Positions 47,687 through 57,430 of a stretch of DNA of 64,000 nucleotides are shown one piece after another. The DNA is taken from NCBI RefSeq assembly GCF_900635455.1, contig NZ_LR134116.1:4588001-4652000 (forward strand), written 5' to 3'. Each line of letters begins with the position of its first letter. The stretch's first letter is position 1. A program made the position numbers and the translations under genes. A model generated the notes under the pieces. That model saw only the letters and a program-made list of their open reading frames with translations. It did no database searches and had not been told where the DNA came from. This DNA comes from Yersinia intermedia (GTDB lineage: Bacteria; Pseudomonadota; Gammaproteobacteria; Enterobacterales; Enterobacteriaceae).

Positions 47687-48346
47687 ATGAAAAAACGTAT
47701 TCTGGCCACGGTGGCCGCCGTTTCTGTGGCGCTTACGCTTTCCGCTTGTACTACCAATCCTTATACCGGCGAATCACAAGCCGGGAAATCCGGTTACGGT
47801 GCCGGTATTGGTGCAGCATTAGGTGCTGGCATTGGTATGTTGTCATCATCGAAACACGATCGGGGCAAAGGGGCGTTAATTGGCGCAGCAGCAGGTGCCG
47901 CGTTGGGTGGTGGTGCAGGTTATTATATGGATGTGCAGGAAGCCAAACTGCGTGAAAAAATGAGTGGTACAGGTGTTAGTGTCACCCGTCAGGGCGATAA
48001 TATCGTGTTGAATATGCCCAATAATGTCACGTTTGATACTGACAGCAGCAACCTAAAACCCGCCGGTGCTAACACCTTAACCGGCGTGGCGATGGTATTG
48101 AAAGAGTATGATAAAACCGCTGTGAATGTGACGGGTTATACCGACAGCTCCGGTGCCAGAGCACATAACATGACCCTTTCACAACAACGTGCCGACAGCG
48201 TGGGCAGCGCGCTTATCGTGCAAGGCGTGGCAGCTAATCGTATTCGCACCAGTGGTGCTGGCCCAGACAATCCGGTCGCAAGTAACAGCACCGCCGCCGG
48301 TAAAGCACAGAACCGCCGGGTTGAAATCACCTTAAGCCCGCTGTAA
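47687..48346 (+). CDS. yiaD: YiaD-like OmpA-family outer-membrane lipoprotein
   Basis: I chose ATG 47687 (219 residues, the same as E. coli YiaD) with AAGGGA upstream. Lipobox LTLSAC near residue 20. A glycine-rich membrane-spanning hairpin region follows (AGIGAALGAGIGML... GALIGAAAGAALGGGAGYYMD). The C-terminal OmpA domain binds peptidoglycan: VTFDTDSSNLKPAG near 105, VNVTGYTDSSGARAHNMTLSQQRADSV near 130, and GKAQNRRVEITLSPL at the end. In E. coli YiaD suppresses a bamD defect. Confidence 0.95.
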   Translation: MKKRILATVAAVSVALTLSACTTNPYTGESQAGKSGYGAGIGAALGAGIGMLSSSKHDRGKGALIGAAAGAALGGGAGYYMDVQEAKLREKMSGTGVSVTRQGDNIVLNMPNNVTFDTDSSNLKPAGANTLTGVAMVLKEYDKTAVNVTGYTDSSGARAHNMTLSQQRADSVGSALIVQGVAANRIRTSGAGPDNPVASNSTAAGKAQNRRVEITLSPL

Positions 48347-48380
48347 CTTCTGATATTTTTATAACTTCTGATACTTTTCC

Positions 48381-48409
48381 TGCGGATAACGTCTTAGGCT
48401 TTATCCGCA
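48381..48409. terminator. Stem-loop between yiaD and the convergent regulator gene
   Basis: TGCGGATAA and TTATCCGCA form a perfect 9-bp stem with an 11-base loop between two converging genes. It is preceded by a short direct repeat TAACTTCTGATA at 48347-48372. A shared terminator is likely although T runs are weak. Confidence 0.55.
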
Positions 48410-48435
48410 TGTTCCTTGCGACAGCCAATCGGTCA

Positions 48436-49086
48436 TCATAATGACGCCAATCTGATGCGATAAGTACAACGGCGCGAGCCGGATAGAATATGCTCAACAC
48501 GCTCAACCGGTACCCCTAACACCTGCTGGAACACGGCTAACTCCGCCCGACAAAAACCCTGGCAACTGGTCGCTGCGGCACAGATCGGGCAGTGATTTTC
48601 GATTAATAACAATGAGCCGTCGGATTCTACCTGCCATTCCGCCATATAGCCTTCACGACTGCGGATTGCCACCAGCCGCTCAACCCGCTCGGTCACACTA
48701 TTTGCCCCCACCATCGCCTGACAATATTGAGTGCGGGTTTCCTGCTCGCGGCTATCAATTAGCAACTCAAGGGCGCTGTCGCCTAATTGAGAACGGATTA
48801 AACCTAATAGTTGTACCGTCAGTTCGCTGTGCGTATCAGGGAACTGCGCGTTACCCGCCTCGGTTAGCTGCCATAATTGAATCGGCCGACCCACACCGCG
48901 CGTTTGCGCCTCGGAGACCACCAAACCCTCCTTAGCCAATTTGACGAATTGCTGCCGGGCCGCTTCACCTGTCGTGCCTAAAATCATCCCGGCATCACTC
49001 GCTTGCATCGGGCCACGGGTTTTAAGCAGCATCAGTAGGCGTTTCGCCACCGACTGTGGCTGACTGGTGGTATGGTCGATATTCAT
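48436..49086 (-). CDS. Winged-helix regulator with C-terminal cysteine cluster (SufR-like)
   Basis: I chose ATG 49086 (216 residues) because GGGGA lies just upstream; the frame runs back to a TTG at 49128 without a ribosome site. The N-terminus is a winged helix (AKRLLMLLKTRGPMQASDAGMILGTTGEAARQQFVKLAKEGLV). The C-terminal half has CPICAAATSCQGFC plus another Cys (SRRCTYRI), a cluster suited to bind Fe-S or zinc, as in SufR-like repressors. It is divergent from an MFS exporter gene, with two matching CCAAG-N6-CTTG sites between them, so it most likely represses that gene, and itself, in response to a redox or metal cue. Confidence 0.82.
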   Translation of the reverse strand: MNIDHTTSQPQSVAKRLLMLLKTRGPMQASDAGMILGTTGEAARQQFVKLAKEGLVVSEAQTRGVGRPIQLWQLTEAGNAQFPDTHSELTVQLLGLIRSQLGDSALELLIDSREQETRTQYCQAMVGANSVTERVERLVAIRSREGYMAEWQVESDGSLLLIENHCPICAAATSCQGFCRAELAVFQQVLGVPVERVEHILSGSRRCTYRIRLASL

Positions 49087-49147
49087 ATCTTCCCCGGTAT
49101 CATGGCTAGGTTTTTTATTTTTGCTCAATCAATGTCAGCATAACATT

Positions 49148-49165
49148 TTCCAAGCATATACTTGA
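49148..49165. promoter_or_regulatory. Operator-like site 1 in the regulator/exporter divergent region
   Basis: TTCCAAG-CATATA-CTTGA. It shares CCAAG, a six-base AT spacer and CTTG with site 2, and CAAG/CTTG form an inverted repeat. Lies 62 bases upstream of the regulator start. Confidence 0.65.
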
Positions 49166-49192
49166 CTTATTATTGGTAACTGGCCTAAGTTA

Positions 49193-49210
49193 TTCCAAGA
49201 ATTTACTTGT
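49193..49210. promoter_or_regulatory. Operator-like site 2 in the regulator/exporter divergent region
   Basis: TTCCAAG-AATTTA-CTTGT, 45 bases (about four helical turns) from site 1. It includes the TTG at 49207 that could be mistaken for the exporter start codon. Two matching sites on one face of the DNA fit cooperative repressor binding. Confidence 0.65.
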
Positions 49211-49269
49211 TTAATTTTATCGTAACCACCAAATCAACTCAACAACCAGATTTCTGGCAGGATAGAAAC

Positions 49270-50718
49270 GTGATAATAAATGATGCAAGCCGTTGGGGTG
49301 ACCTGTTCTCCGGTAAAAATGCGGCCTTCGCCATAGCCCTGTCAGGTGGTGTGGTGCTACATGCCATTAATATCTATATTGCTACCACCATTTTACCGTC
49401 CGTGGTACTGGATATTGACGGTCTGAGCCTGTACGCCTGGAACACCACGCTGTTCGTCACCGCCTCGATCCTCGGTTCTGCCCTTTCTGCGCGCTTACTC
49501 AGTGGCTACGGGCCACGTAGCGCATACCTGTTTGCCTCGCTAATCTTTATGCTGGGCAGTGCGTTATGTGCCATGGCACCGAACATGCCACTGATGCTGT
49601 TGGGCCGCACCGTACAAGGCTTAGGGGGTGGTTTCCTGTTTGCACTCTCTTACGCCATGATTAATCTGGTATTTCCACAATCATTATGGCCACGGGCAAT
49701 GGCGCTGATTTCAGGTATGTGGGGTGTTGCTACCTTGGTTGGCCCTGCGATTGGTGGCATCTTTGCTGAAATGAACGCCTGGCGTTTTGCGTTTTGGACA
49801 CTACTCCCCATCACCCTGATTTATGCCATCTTTACCTGGAGAATCTTGCCTGCAGGCCGCTCCAGTACCACAGCAGCATCGGCATTGCCCGTCGCACAAT
49901 TGGTGTTATTAACCGCGATTGTTTTGACTATTTCTGCCAGCAGTATTGCCAGTAGTGGCCTGATAAACATGGTGGGTATGGTGTTTGCCATCTTACTGTT
50001 GCTGTTGTTACTGCGCATAGAATCGCGCGCCACCTCTCGCCTACTCCCAAAAGATGCATTGCGCCTTAACTCACCGCTGGCCGCGCTCTATATCACCATC
50101 TCTCTGCTGGCGATCGGCATTACTTGTGAGATATTTGTTCCTTACTTCCTGCAAATCCTCCATGGTCAGTCACCGTTGATTTCAGGTTATATTGCGGCCA
50201 CCATGGCAGCGGGTTGGACCCTTTCTGAGGTAATGAGCGCGGGTTGGAAGAAATCAGGCGTCCGCTGGGCGATTATCAGCGGCCCAATTATTGTGCTAGT
50301 GGGGTTAGTGGCGCTGTCTATCTTGATGCCGGCCGGTTCACTCGGCGGCTGGCAACATATGGTGCCGATCGCTATCGCATTAACACTGGTCGGTTTTGGT
50401 ATCGGCTTTGGCTGGCCACATTTGCTGACTCGCATTCTGCAAGTGGCTGCTGAAGAAGATAAAGACATTGCCGGAGCCTCGATTACCACCGTTCAGATGT
50501 TTGCCACCGCACTCGGTGCGGCGATGGCGGGCATGGTAGCCAACCTCTCTGGCCTTAATTCCCCAGGGGGTGTCGCGGGGGCAGAAAATACCGCCCATTG
50601 GTTGTTTATCCTGTTTGCCATCGCACCCGCATTAGCGATTATTACCGCACTACGTTGTGCGACTATCCGCTCGCATACCCTTACAGCTAAAAATACCGCC
50701 CGCAGCGAAGCGCAATAA
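49270..50718 (+). CDS. MFS exporter, DHA2 (14-TM) drug-efflux type
   Basis: I favour GTG 49270 (482 residues) because AGGA is close upstream and the TTG at 49207 lies within an operator-like repeat. About 14 hydrophobic segments are visible. Motifs of drug:proton antiporters are present: a motif A variant (RLLSGYGPRSAYL near 75), motif B LLGRTVQGLGGGFLF near 115, and motif C-like GMWGVATLVGPAIGGIFAEM near 150. The substrate is unknown. Controlled, I infer, by the divergent cysteine-containing regulator. The pair is absent at this position in E. coli. Confidence 0.88.
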   Translation: MIINDASRWGDLFSGKNAAFAIALSGGVVLHAINIYIATTILPSVVLDIDGLSLYAWNTTLFVTASILGSALSARLLSGYGPRSAYLFASLIFMLGSALCAMAPNMPLMLLGRTVQGLGGGFLFALSYAMINLVFPQSLWPRAMALISGMWGVATLVGPAIGGIFAEMNAWRFAFWTLLPITLIYAIFTWRILPAGRSSTTAASALPVAQLVLLTAIVLTISASSIASSGLINMVGMVFAILLLLLLLRIESRATSRLLPKDALRLNSPLAALYITISLLAIGITCEIFVPYFLQILHGQSPLISGYIAATMAAGWTLSEVMSAGWKKSGVRWAIISGPIIVLVGLVALSILMPAGSLGGWQHMVPIAIALTLVGFGIGFGWPHLLTRILQVAAEEDKDIAGASITTVQMFATALGAAMAGMVANLSGLNSPGGVAGAENTAHWLFILFAIAPALAIITALRCATIRSHTLTAKNTARSEAQ

Positions 50719-50833
50719 TTCGACGCCACCAACCTGCCAACGCGGGTTGGTTTTCATCAGTCATAACATGACGAAGGTGATTAGCAGTTGATCCCACAAT
50801 AGTGATCACTGGTATGCTGGCTTTAAATTTCAC

Positions 50834-50958
50834 CCACCCAAAGTAATTGAGGTTGCGGGCAGGCATCAAGTAAGCAAACCCCGATGAACTTACACAGTCA
50901 AATGATTCGGGTTAGTGAATGAAGCTACCACCCCTGCGACTTCAAGTATAAAGGGTAA
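50834..50958 (+). repeat. ERIC-family element, full length
   Basis: Left end ACCCAAAGTAATTGAGGTTGC, core CCGATGAACTTACACAGTCAAATGATTCGGG, right end GCGACTTCAAGTATAAAGGGTAA; about 125 bp. It ends 17 bases before the ghrB start, so it forms much of the ghrB upstream region. Confidence 0.88.
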
Positions 50959-50975
50959 CGTCATTGGAGTTTGCG

Positions 50976-51956
50976 ATGAAGCCTTCTATCGTGCTGTACA
51001 AAAGTATTCCCAGCGATCTGCATCAGCGTTTAGCCCAACATTTTACCGTAAACAGTTTTGATGGTTTAACGCCTGATAATCAGCCAGAGCTATTATCTGC
51101 GCTGCAACAGGCGCAGGGGCTTATCGGCTCCGGCGGTAAAATCGATCAGGACTTTCTACAATTAGCGCCGCGTTTGCGCGCTGCCTCAACCATTTCCGTC
51201 GGTTATGACAACTTTGATGTTGATGCCCTGAGCCAGCGTGGTGTTGCCCTAATGCACACGCCAACAGTACTGACAGAAACCGTCGCCGACACCATGATGG
51301 CGTTGGTGCTGTCTTGCGCACGCCGAGTGGTTGAATTGGCTGAACGGGTGAAAGCCGGTGAATGGCAAGATAGCATTGGTGATGACTGGTATGGTGTTGA
51401 TGTTCATCATAAAACTATCGGCATTCTCGGTATGGGCCGTATCGGGATGGCACTGGCCCAGCGGGCACATTTCGGTTTCAGTATGCCGGTGCTGTATACC
51501 AGCCGCCGCCCACATGAAGAAGCCGAAAAGCGCTTTAATGCTCGCTTCTGTTCTCTCGATACTTTATTGGCTGAAGTTGATTTTCTCTGTATTACGCTAC
51601 CGATGACCGAGCAGACCTACCATATGATTGGTCGTGATCAATTGGCTAAAATGAAATCCAGCGCAATATTGATTAATGCGGGCCGTGGGCCGGTTGTTGA
51701 TGAACAGGCGCTGATTGCCGCGCTACAAGATGGCACGATTCATGGCGCTGGGTTGGATGTGTTTGAACAAGAGCCGCTACCGATAGACTCACCCTTACTC
51801 TCGCTGCGCAATGTCGTTGCCGTGCCGCATATTGGTTCTGCCACCACGGAGACCCGTTACAACATGGCTGCCTGCGCGGTGGATAACCTGATCGCTGCGC
51901 TAACCGGTACCGTGACGGAAAACTGCGTGAATCCGCAGGTTTTGCAGAAAGCCTAA
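50976..51956 (+). CDS. ghrB: GhrB, glyoxylate/hydroxypyruvate reductase B
   Basis: NADPH-dependent reductase of glyoxylate, hydroxypyruvate and 2-keto-gluconate. I chose ATG 50976 (326 residues, [16 protein letters not shown]. coli 324) with GGAG six bases upstream. The D-2-hydroxyacid dehydrogenase fold shows the NAD(P) motif [20 protein letters not shown] near 150, catalytic Arg in [10 protein letters not shown] near 235, Glu in FEQEPLP near 264 and His in [12 protein letters not shown] near 283. Upstream is an ERIC element and downstream a 22-bp palindrome. Confidence 0.96.
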   Translation: MKPSIVLYKSIPSDLHQRLAQHFTVNSFDGLTPDNQPELLSALQQAQGLIGSGGKIDQDFLQLAPRLRAASTISVGYDNFDVDALSQRGVALMHTPTVLTETVADTMMALVLSCARRVVELAERVKAGEWQDSIGDDWYGVDVHHKTIGILGMGRIGMALAQRAHFGFSMPVLYTSRRPHEEAEKRFNARFCSLDTLLAEVDFLCITLPMTEQTYHMIGRDQLAKMKSSAILINAGRGPVVDEQALIAALQDGTIHGAGLDVFEQEPLPIDSPLLSLRNVVAVPHIGSATTETRYNMAACAVDNLIAALTGTVTENCVNPQVLQKA

Positions 51957-51964
51957 CCACGCCC

Positions 51965-51986
51965 ATTGGCCTGCTAGCAGGCCAAT
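51965..51986. terminator. Perfect palindrome after ghrB
   Basis: ATTGGCCTGCT and AGCAGGCCAAT form a perfect 22-bp palindrome 9 bases after the ghrB stop. As RNA it is a GC-rich stem with a tight loop. No T run follows, so it may act as a Rho-dependent or 3'-end-protecting stem. Confidence 0.5.
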
Positions 51987-52114
51987 TCCCACTCATCCGC
52001 GCGTCTCCTCCCCATAAAATCCACTCAGGGATGAGGCTATTTCTTCACCAAACGGCACACTAAATCAGCCCCAATTCGCATAAACCTCTCGCTCCCTAAA
52101 TAGGAAGATGTGCC

Positions 52115-54181
52115 ATGAAACATCTCAAAATATCCTTGCTGCTGCTACTTTCACCGGCGGCGATGGCTAACTGGTCACTCCAGCATTTCCCTGTGTTCAC
52201 CGAGCAGGACAGTGGTATTTTTGTCAGTAATAGCGCACTGACTAAAGGGGAGTATCCACTCAAGTTTTATCAGAATAAACAGTGCTGGCAACCCACCGGA
52301 CCGGTGAAATTGAACCAGACGTTTTCGCTGCAACCCTGTCAGAATCAGGCCGATATTCAGTGGCGATTGTTCCGTGATGGTCAGTATCAAGCCCGCATTG
52401 ATACCCGCAGCGGTACGCCGACGCTCACCTTAAGCCTCAAAGAACCTGTGGCAGAAGTGGCAAAAGTCGTGACCCACAGTTGCCAGCGCTGGAATGGCTT
52501 GCCTGTTACCGTAGATGTGAGCAAAACCTTTGCTGAAGGCGAAACGATACGGGATTTCTATTCCGGCCAAACGACAAAAGTCTCGCTGGGGAAAATCACG
52601 CTACAACCGGCCCCCGAAAGCGGTGGTTTATTACTACTGGAATCAGCCCAAACTCAACATGCCGCGCCATTTAGCTGGCAAAATGCGACGGTTTATTTTG
52701 CGCTGACGGATCGTTTTAAAAATGGCAATCCCGCCAATGACCACAGCTACGGCCGCCATGGCGATGGTATGCAGGAAATTGGCACATTCCACGGCGGCGA
52801 CCTGGCGGGTTTAACCGAGAAACTTGATTACCTGCAACAACTTGGCGTTAATGCCTTGTGGATAAGTTCACCACTGGAGCAGATTCACGGTTGGGTCGGT
52901 GGCGGTACTAAAGGCGACTTCCCACATTACGCCTATCATGGCTATTACGGGCTGGATTGGACCCGCCTGGATGCCAATATGGGGACTGAACAGGATTTAC
53001 ATAAGCTGGTTGAACAAGCCCATAAACGCGGTATCCGTGTTCTATTTGATGTGGTGATGAATCATGTCGGATATGCCACTTTAGCGGATATGCAAAGTTA
53101 CCAGTTCGGTGCACTCTATTTGCATGGCGACCAACTGGAAAAAACGCTGGGTAAAAAATGGACCGACTGGACGCCCGGCAAAGGCCAAACCTGGCATAGT
53201 TTTAATGATTACATCAATTTCAGTGATAAAACCACTTGGGACAACTGGTGGGGCAAGCAGTGGATCCGCACCGATATTGGCGATTACGACTCACCGGGTT
53301 ATGACGACCTGACCATGTCATTAGCTTTCTTACCGGACATCAAAACTGAATCCACCCAACCCAGCGGCTTACCGGTGTTTTATCGGCATAAACCCGATAC
53401 CGCAGCGCGAGAAATTGGCGGTGCCACAGCGCGCGATTACCTTACTCATTGGTTGAGCCAATGGGTACGTGATTACGGTATCGATGGTTTCCGAGTTGAT
53501 ACTGCCAAGCATGTGGAGAAACCAGCATGGCAACAGCTTAAACAACAAACCACCGCTGCATTGGCTGAATGGAAAGCGGCCCATCCTGAACAAGCACTGG
53601 ATAACTTACCGTTCTGGATGGCCGGAGAGGCATGGGGCCACGGTGTGATGAAGAGCGATTACTACCAAAACGGCTTCGATGCGATGATTAACTTTGATTT
53701 TCAGGATCAGGCGAAACAAGCGCTCGCGTGCTTCTCTTCTATTGATAGCACCTATCAGCAAATGGCTGAAAAACTGCAAGGTTTCAATGTATTGAGTTAC
53801 CTGTCATCACACGATACCCGATTATTCTTCAAAGATGATGCGCAGCAGTCATTACTAAAACAGCAACGGGCAGGCTCACTGCTGCTGCTGGCTCCAGGTG
53901 CGGTGCAAATCTTCTATGGTGATGAAAGTGGGCGGCAATTCGGCCCAACCGGCTCAGATCCGTTGCAGGGTACCCGATCAGATATGAACTGGAATGAACT
54001 CGCCGGTGCCAAAGGTGCGTTGCTGGCGCACTGGCAAAAAGTCAGTCAGTTCCGCGCTCGCCATCCGGCGATTGGTGCTGGGGTACAACAATCCCAACAA
54101 ACTGCTGATTATTATGCCTTTAGTCGCCAATATCAGGGGGATAACGTGCTGGTAGTTTGGGTTGGAGACAAGAAAGAATAA
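52115..54181 (+). CDS. malS: MalS, periplasmic alpha-amylase
   Basis: Cleaves maltodextrins in the periplasm. It has 688 residues (E. coli 676). Signal peptide 1-18 (ending PAAMA-NW). The N-terminal ~170 residues are an accessory domain. The GH13 catalytic barrel has its conserved regions: DVVMNHVG near 314, GIDGFRVDTAKHVEK near 453 with the nucleophile Asp, GEAWGHG near 505 with the acid/base Glu, and LSSHDTRLF near 566 with the transition-state Asp. Disulfide Cys are expected near 57 and 75. A large stem follows at 54207-54237, and avtA comes next as in E. coli. Confidence 0.96.
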   Translation: MKHLKISLLLLLSPAAMANWSLQHFPVFTEQDSGIFVSNSALTKGEYPLKFYQNKQCWQPTGPVKLNQTFSLQPCQNQADIQWRLFRDGQYQARIDTRSGTPTLTLSLKEPVAEVAKVVTHSCQRWNGLPVTVDVSKTFAEGETIRDFYSGQTTKVSLGKITLQPAPESGGLLLLESAQTQHAAPFSWQNATVYFALTDRFKNGNPANDHSYGRHGDGMQEIGTFHGGDLAGLTEKLDYLQQLGVNALWISSPLEQIHGWVGGGTKGDFPHYAYHGYYGLDWTRLDANMGTEQDLHKLVEQAHKRGIRVLFDVVMNHVGYATLADMQSYQFGALYLHGDQLEKTLGKKWTDWTPGKGQTWHSFNDYINFSDKTTWDNWWGKQWIRTDIGDYDSPGYDDLTMSLAFLPDIKTESTQPSGLPVFYRHKPDTAAREIGGATARDYLTHWLSQWVRDYGIDGFRVDTAKHVEKPAWQQLKQQTTAALAEWKAAHPEQALDNLPFWMAGEAWGHGVMKSDYYQNGFDAMINFDFQDQAKQALACFSSIDSTYQQMAEKLQGFNVLSYLSSHDTRLFFKDDAQQSLLKQQRAGSLLLLAPGAVQIFYGDESGRQFGPTGSDPLQGTRSDMNWNELAGAKGALLAHWQKVSQFRARHPAIGAGVQQSQQTADYYAFSRQYQGDNVLVVWVGDKKE

Positions 54182-54206
54182 ATAAGAATATTATCCCGCA
54201 AAAACA

Positions 54207-54237
54207 CTTCCTGCCGACACTTTCCATCGGCAGGAAG
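54207..54237 (+). terminator. Stem-loop after malS
   Basis: CTTCCTGCCGA (54207-54217) and TCGGCAGGAAG (54227-54237) form a perfect 11-bp stem 25 bases after the malS stop, followed by AAATCTTTCC. It likely ends the malS transcript, or attenuates entry into avtA, whose start is 79 bases further. Confidence 0.65.
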
Positions 54238-54315
54238 AAATCTTTCCGCGTTGCGCCCGCTTTTATCTGCGAGTATGGTACTTGTTCACTTACGGATAAC
54301 AATAAATTTTCATTT

Positions 54316-55569
54316 ATGAAGTTTTCACTTTTCGGCGACAAATTCACCCGCTACGCGGGTATTACCAGACTGATGGATGACCTCAACGACGGCCTTAGAA
54401 CCCCAGGTTCTATCATGCTTGGCGGCGGTAATCCGGCACATATTCCAGAGATGGATGCCTACTTCCAACAACTGTGTCAGGAGATGCTGGAGCGCGGGCA
54501 ATTGACCGAGGCACTGTGTAATTACGACGGGCCACAAGGCAAAGACTTGCTACTGAAAGCGCTGGCAAAAATGCTGCGCGACGAGTTGGGCTGGCAAATT
54601 GAGCCACAGAATATTGCACTGACAAATGGCAGTCAGAGCGCATTTTTCTACTTATTTAATTTATTCGCTGGTCGCTATGCTGATGGTAGCCGCCGTCGGG
54701 TGCTGTTCCCACTGGCACCGGAGTATCTAGGCTATGCCGATGCGGGTTTGGATGAAGACCTGTTCGTGTCTGCCAAGCCGAATATTGAGCTGCTGCCAGA
54801 AGGCCAATTCAAATATCACGTCGATTTCGAACACCTCAATATTACCGATGATATTGGCCTGATATGTGTATCGCGGCCAACCAATCCTACCGGTAATGTA
54901 ATTACCGATGAAGAGCTGATTCGCCTTGATGCAATAGCTCAGCAACGTGATATTCCGTTATTGATTGATAACGCCTATGGTGTGCCCTTCCCCGGCATCA
55001 TCTTTACTGATGCTACGCCATTGTGGAATCCGAATATCATCCTGTGCATGAGCTTGTCGAAGTTGGGCTTACCGGGTTCCCGCTGCGGTATTGTGATTGC
55101 CGATGAGAAAGTGATTTCGGCCATCACCAATATGAATGGCATTATCAGCTTATCACCCGGCAGCATGGGGCCAGCGATCGCCGCCGAAATGATTGAGCGT
55201 GGTGATTTGTTGCGCTTATCCAATGAGGTGATCCGGCCGTTTTACTTTGAACGGGTGCAGCAAACTATCGCTATCCTGCGCAAATATCTGCCGCCCGAAC
55301 GCTGCCTGATCCACAAACCCGAAGGTGCTATTTTCCTCTGGTTATGGTTTAAAGAGCTGCCGATCAGTACCGAACTACTTTATCAGCGCCTGAAAAAACG
55401 GGGAGTGTTGATGGTACCGGGCCACTATTTCTTCCCTGGTTTGGAACATGACTGGCCGCACACCCATCAATGTATGCGGATGAACTATGTGCCCGCACCT
55501 GAGCAAATCGAAAAGGGTGTCGCAATTCTGGCCGAAGAGATTGAGCTGGCATTTCAGGAAGCGAAGTGA
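54316..55569 (+). CDS. avtA: AvtA, valine-pyruvate aminotransferase
   Basis: Transaminase that makes L-alanine from pyruvate with L-valine as donor. I chose ATG 54316 (417 residues, MKFSLFGDKFTRYAGITRLMDDLNDG), identical in length to E. coli AvtA. The open frame extends to 54157, but that part overlaps malS and the stem-loop. PLP lysine in CMSLSKLGLPGSRCG near 244. Conserved GGGNPAHIPEM near 37, LTNGSQSAFFYLFNLFAGRY near 98, and NPTGNVITDEEL near 192. The ribosome site is poor. Confidence 0.96.
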   Translation: MKFSLFGDKFTRYAGITRLMDDLNDGLRTPGSIMLGGGNPAHIPEMDAYFQQLCQEMLERGQLTEALCNYDGPQGKDLLLKALAKMLRDELGWQIEPQNIALTNGSQSAFFYLFNLFAGRYADGSRRRVLFPLAPEYLGYADAGLDEDLFVSAKPNIELLPEGQFKYHVDFEHLNITDDIGLICVSRPTNPTGNVITDEELIRLDAIAQQRDIPLLIDNAYGVPFPGIIFTDATPLWNPNIILCMSLSKLGLPGSRCGIVIADEKVISAITNMNGIISLSPGSMGPAIAAEMIERGDLLRLSNEVIRPFYFERVQQTIAILRKYLPPERCLIHKPEGAIFLWLWFKELPISTELLYQRLKKRGVLMVPGHYFFPGLEHDWPHTHQCMRMNYVPAPEQIEKGVAILAEEIELAFQEAK

Positions 55570-55628
55570 TTATTAAGCAGCAAATTGCGTAACTTGCTAT
55601 TCCTTTGGAAAATATCACCTTAGTCTTT

Positions 55629-55738
55629 ATACGGTGAGGATAGGCAGAAGAGTAAAGCGTCCGCGCCAGGGATGGCGCGGCTCGAGCCTCCAGGGATGGA
55701 TTGACGGCGTCTTTACGATCTGCCTGTTCTCACTGTAT
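55629..55738. repeat. Long palindromic intergenic repeat (YPAL-like)
   Basis: Outer arms ATACGGTGAG (55629-55638) and CTCACTGTAT (55729-55738) pair with one mismatch. Inner arms TAGGCAGA/TCTGCCTG and GTAAAG/CTTTAC continue the stem, so about 30 bases pair on each side. The centre has two CAGGGATGG copies, GCGCGG and CTCGAG. It lies between convergent avtA and yidE and would act as a bidirectional terminator. Large palindromic repeats of this kind are known in Yersinia; the exact family name is from memory. Confidence 0.7.
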
Positions 55739-55771
55739 TAACACCCTATACGCAGGATAATCGGCTATCCA

Positions 55772-57430
55772 TTACAATGTCCAGAACAGCACGGCGAGTA
55801 TCTGCGGCGACATTATTCGTAAGAACATCGCCAGTGGGTAAACCGTGGCATAAGAGAGCGCTGCCGCACCGCTGGTTGGGTGCAGGCCATTAGCAAATGC
55901 CAACGCCGGAGGATCAGTCATTGACCCGGCTAACATACCGCACAGCGTCAGATAGTTCATCTTAGCTAACATGCGTGCCAGAATTCCTACAGTCAGCAAC
56001 GGGATGCCGGTAATCATCGCGCCATAACCAATCCATGCCAGCCCATCACCATTAACCAGCGTATTAATAAAATCACCGCCGGACTTCAGCCCGACCACTG
56101 ACAGGAACAGCACAATCCCCAGTTCACGCAAGGCCAGGTTGGCACTCGGTGGCATAAACCAATACAACTTACCGATGCTACCAATACGCCCAAGAATCAA
56201 CGCCACCACCAGTGGCCCACCCGCCAGCCCGAGCCGTAATGCTGCCGGGAACCCAGGGATGAACAACGGTATCGACCCCAGCAATACCCCCAGACCGACA
56301 CCGATAAATACCGGTAACATCTGCACTTGTTGCAGCTTCTGTTGCGCGTTACCCACAACAGCGGATACCGCCTCAATCGCTTCCGGGCGACCCACTAAAT
56401 TAAGAATGTCACCGAATTGCAGACTGGCACTGTTACTGGCCACCAGTTCGATACCCGCACGATTAAGGCGCGTGATAGCCACGTCATACTTCTGCTTCAG
56501 ATTGAGGTCACGGATTTTCTTACCTAACACCGCTTCGTTGGTGACTACCACCCTGGCGGTTTGCAACGCTGTCCCCGCAGTGGAAAGCGTAACGTCCACC
56601 TCTTCCCCCACCACCAGCCGCACTTTTTCTAAAGCTTCACGCTGACCCACCAAATGCAAATAGTCCCCCAGCTCAATCACTGTGGCGGGCAACGGTACCA
56701 TCAGCAAATCACCACGTTTCAATCGGGAACAAACCACCTCATCACTATTGAGTAACGGCACATCCTGTACTGACAAACCATTCAGATTAGGGTTGCGCAC
56801 CGCAACGTTCATGGTTTGCAGCAATTCACGATTCTGCCCGTGGCTACTATCAAACTCCTTGGCCTCACGATCAACGTTGATTTTAAAGAATAAACGGATC
56901 AGCCACATCACCAGCAAAATACCACAAATCCCAAATGGGTATGCCATGGCATAACCCATCCCCATTTGGCTAACCAACTGAGGTGGTGACCCCAAATCAG
57001 TAAGGATCTGCTGCGCCGCCCCAAGTGCCGGTGTATTGGTCACCGCCCCCGAAAACACCCCCAAAATAATCGGCAGCGGCACGGCAAACAGTTTGTGAAT
57101 AATGGCGGTCACCAACCCACCAACAACCACCATCAAAATGGCAAAGCAGTTAAGCCGTAACCCCGATACCCGTAGTGAGGAGAAGAACCCCGGCCCGACT
57201 TGAATACCGATAGTGTAGACAAACAAAATCAGGCCAAATTCCTGAATGAAGTGCAGCATGTCGCCATTAAGAACAACATCATAGGTTTGTGCAAAATGGC
57301 CCACAATAATGCCGCCAAACAGCACCCCGCCAATACCTAATCCAACACCATAGATCTTCCAATTACCGATCCATAACCCCAATACGGCGACCAGCGCCAA
57401 CATACTGACGGTAAGGGCGATAGCACTCAT
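55772..57430 (-). CDS. yidE: YidE-like AspT/YidE-YbjL family putative transporter
   Basis: A 552-residue membrane protein (E. coli 553). Two blocks of about five membrane helices flank two cytoplasmic TrkA-C (RCK-C) domains at roughly 190-370 ([28 protein letters not shown] and [26 protein letters not shown]). GxxxGxxP-like [16 protein letters not shown] near 126 and [14 protein letters not shown] near 505 are the paired motifs of this transporter class. The substrate is unknown. AAGGAAG precedes the ATG. Same order yidE-ibpB-ibpA as in E. coli. Confidence 0.93.
   Translation of the reverse strand: MSAIALTVSMLALVAVLGLWIGNWKIYGVGLGIGGVLFGGIIVGHFAQTYDVVLNGDMLHFIQEFGLILFVYTIGIQVGPGFFSSLRVSGLRLNCFAILMVVVGGLVTAIIHKLFAVPLPIILGVFSGAVTNTPALGAAQQILTDLGSPPQLVSQMGMGYAMAYPFGICGILLVMWLIRLFFKINVDREAKEFDSSHGQNRELLQTMNVAVRNPNLNGLSVQDVPLLNSDEVVCSRLKRGDLLMVPLPATVIELGDYLHLVGQREALEKVRLVVGEEVDVTLSTAGTALQTARVVVTNEAVLGKKIRDLNLKQKYDVAITRLNRAGIELVASNSASLQFGDILNLVGRPEAIEAVSAVVGNAQQKLQQVQMLPVFIGVGLGVLLGSIPLFIPGFPAALRLGLAGGPLVVALILGRIGSIGKLYWFMPPSANLALRELGIVLFLSVVGLKSGGDFINTLVNGDGLAWIGYGAMITGIPLLTVGILARMLAKMNYLTLCGMLAGSMTDPPALAFANGLHPTSGAAALSYATVYPLAMFLRIMSPQILAVLFWTL

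Noticed and set aside
49207..49269. TTG start for the MFS exporter
   Set aside because: The TTG is embedded in the second CCAAG-N6-CTTG operator-like repeat and lacks a ribosome site. GTG 49270 has AGGA upstream.
54157..54315. An avtA start overlapping the end of malS
   Set aside because: The extra 53 residues do not resemble the family and cover the malS stem-loop. ATG 54316 gives the same length as E. coli AvtA.
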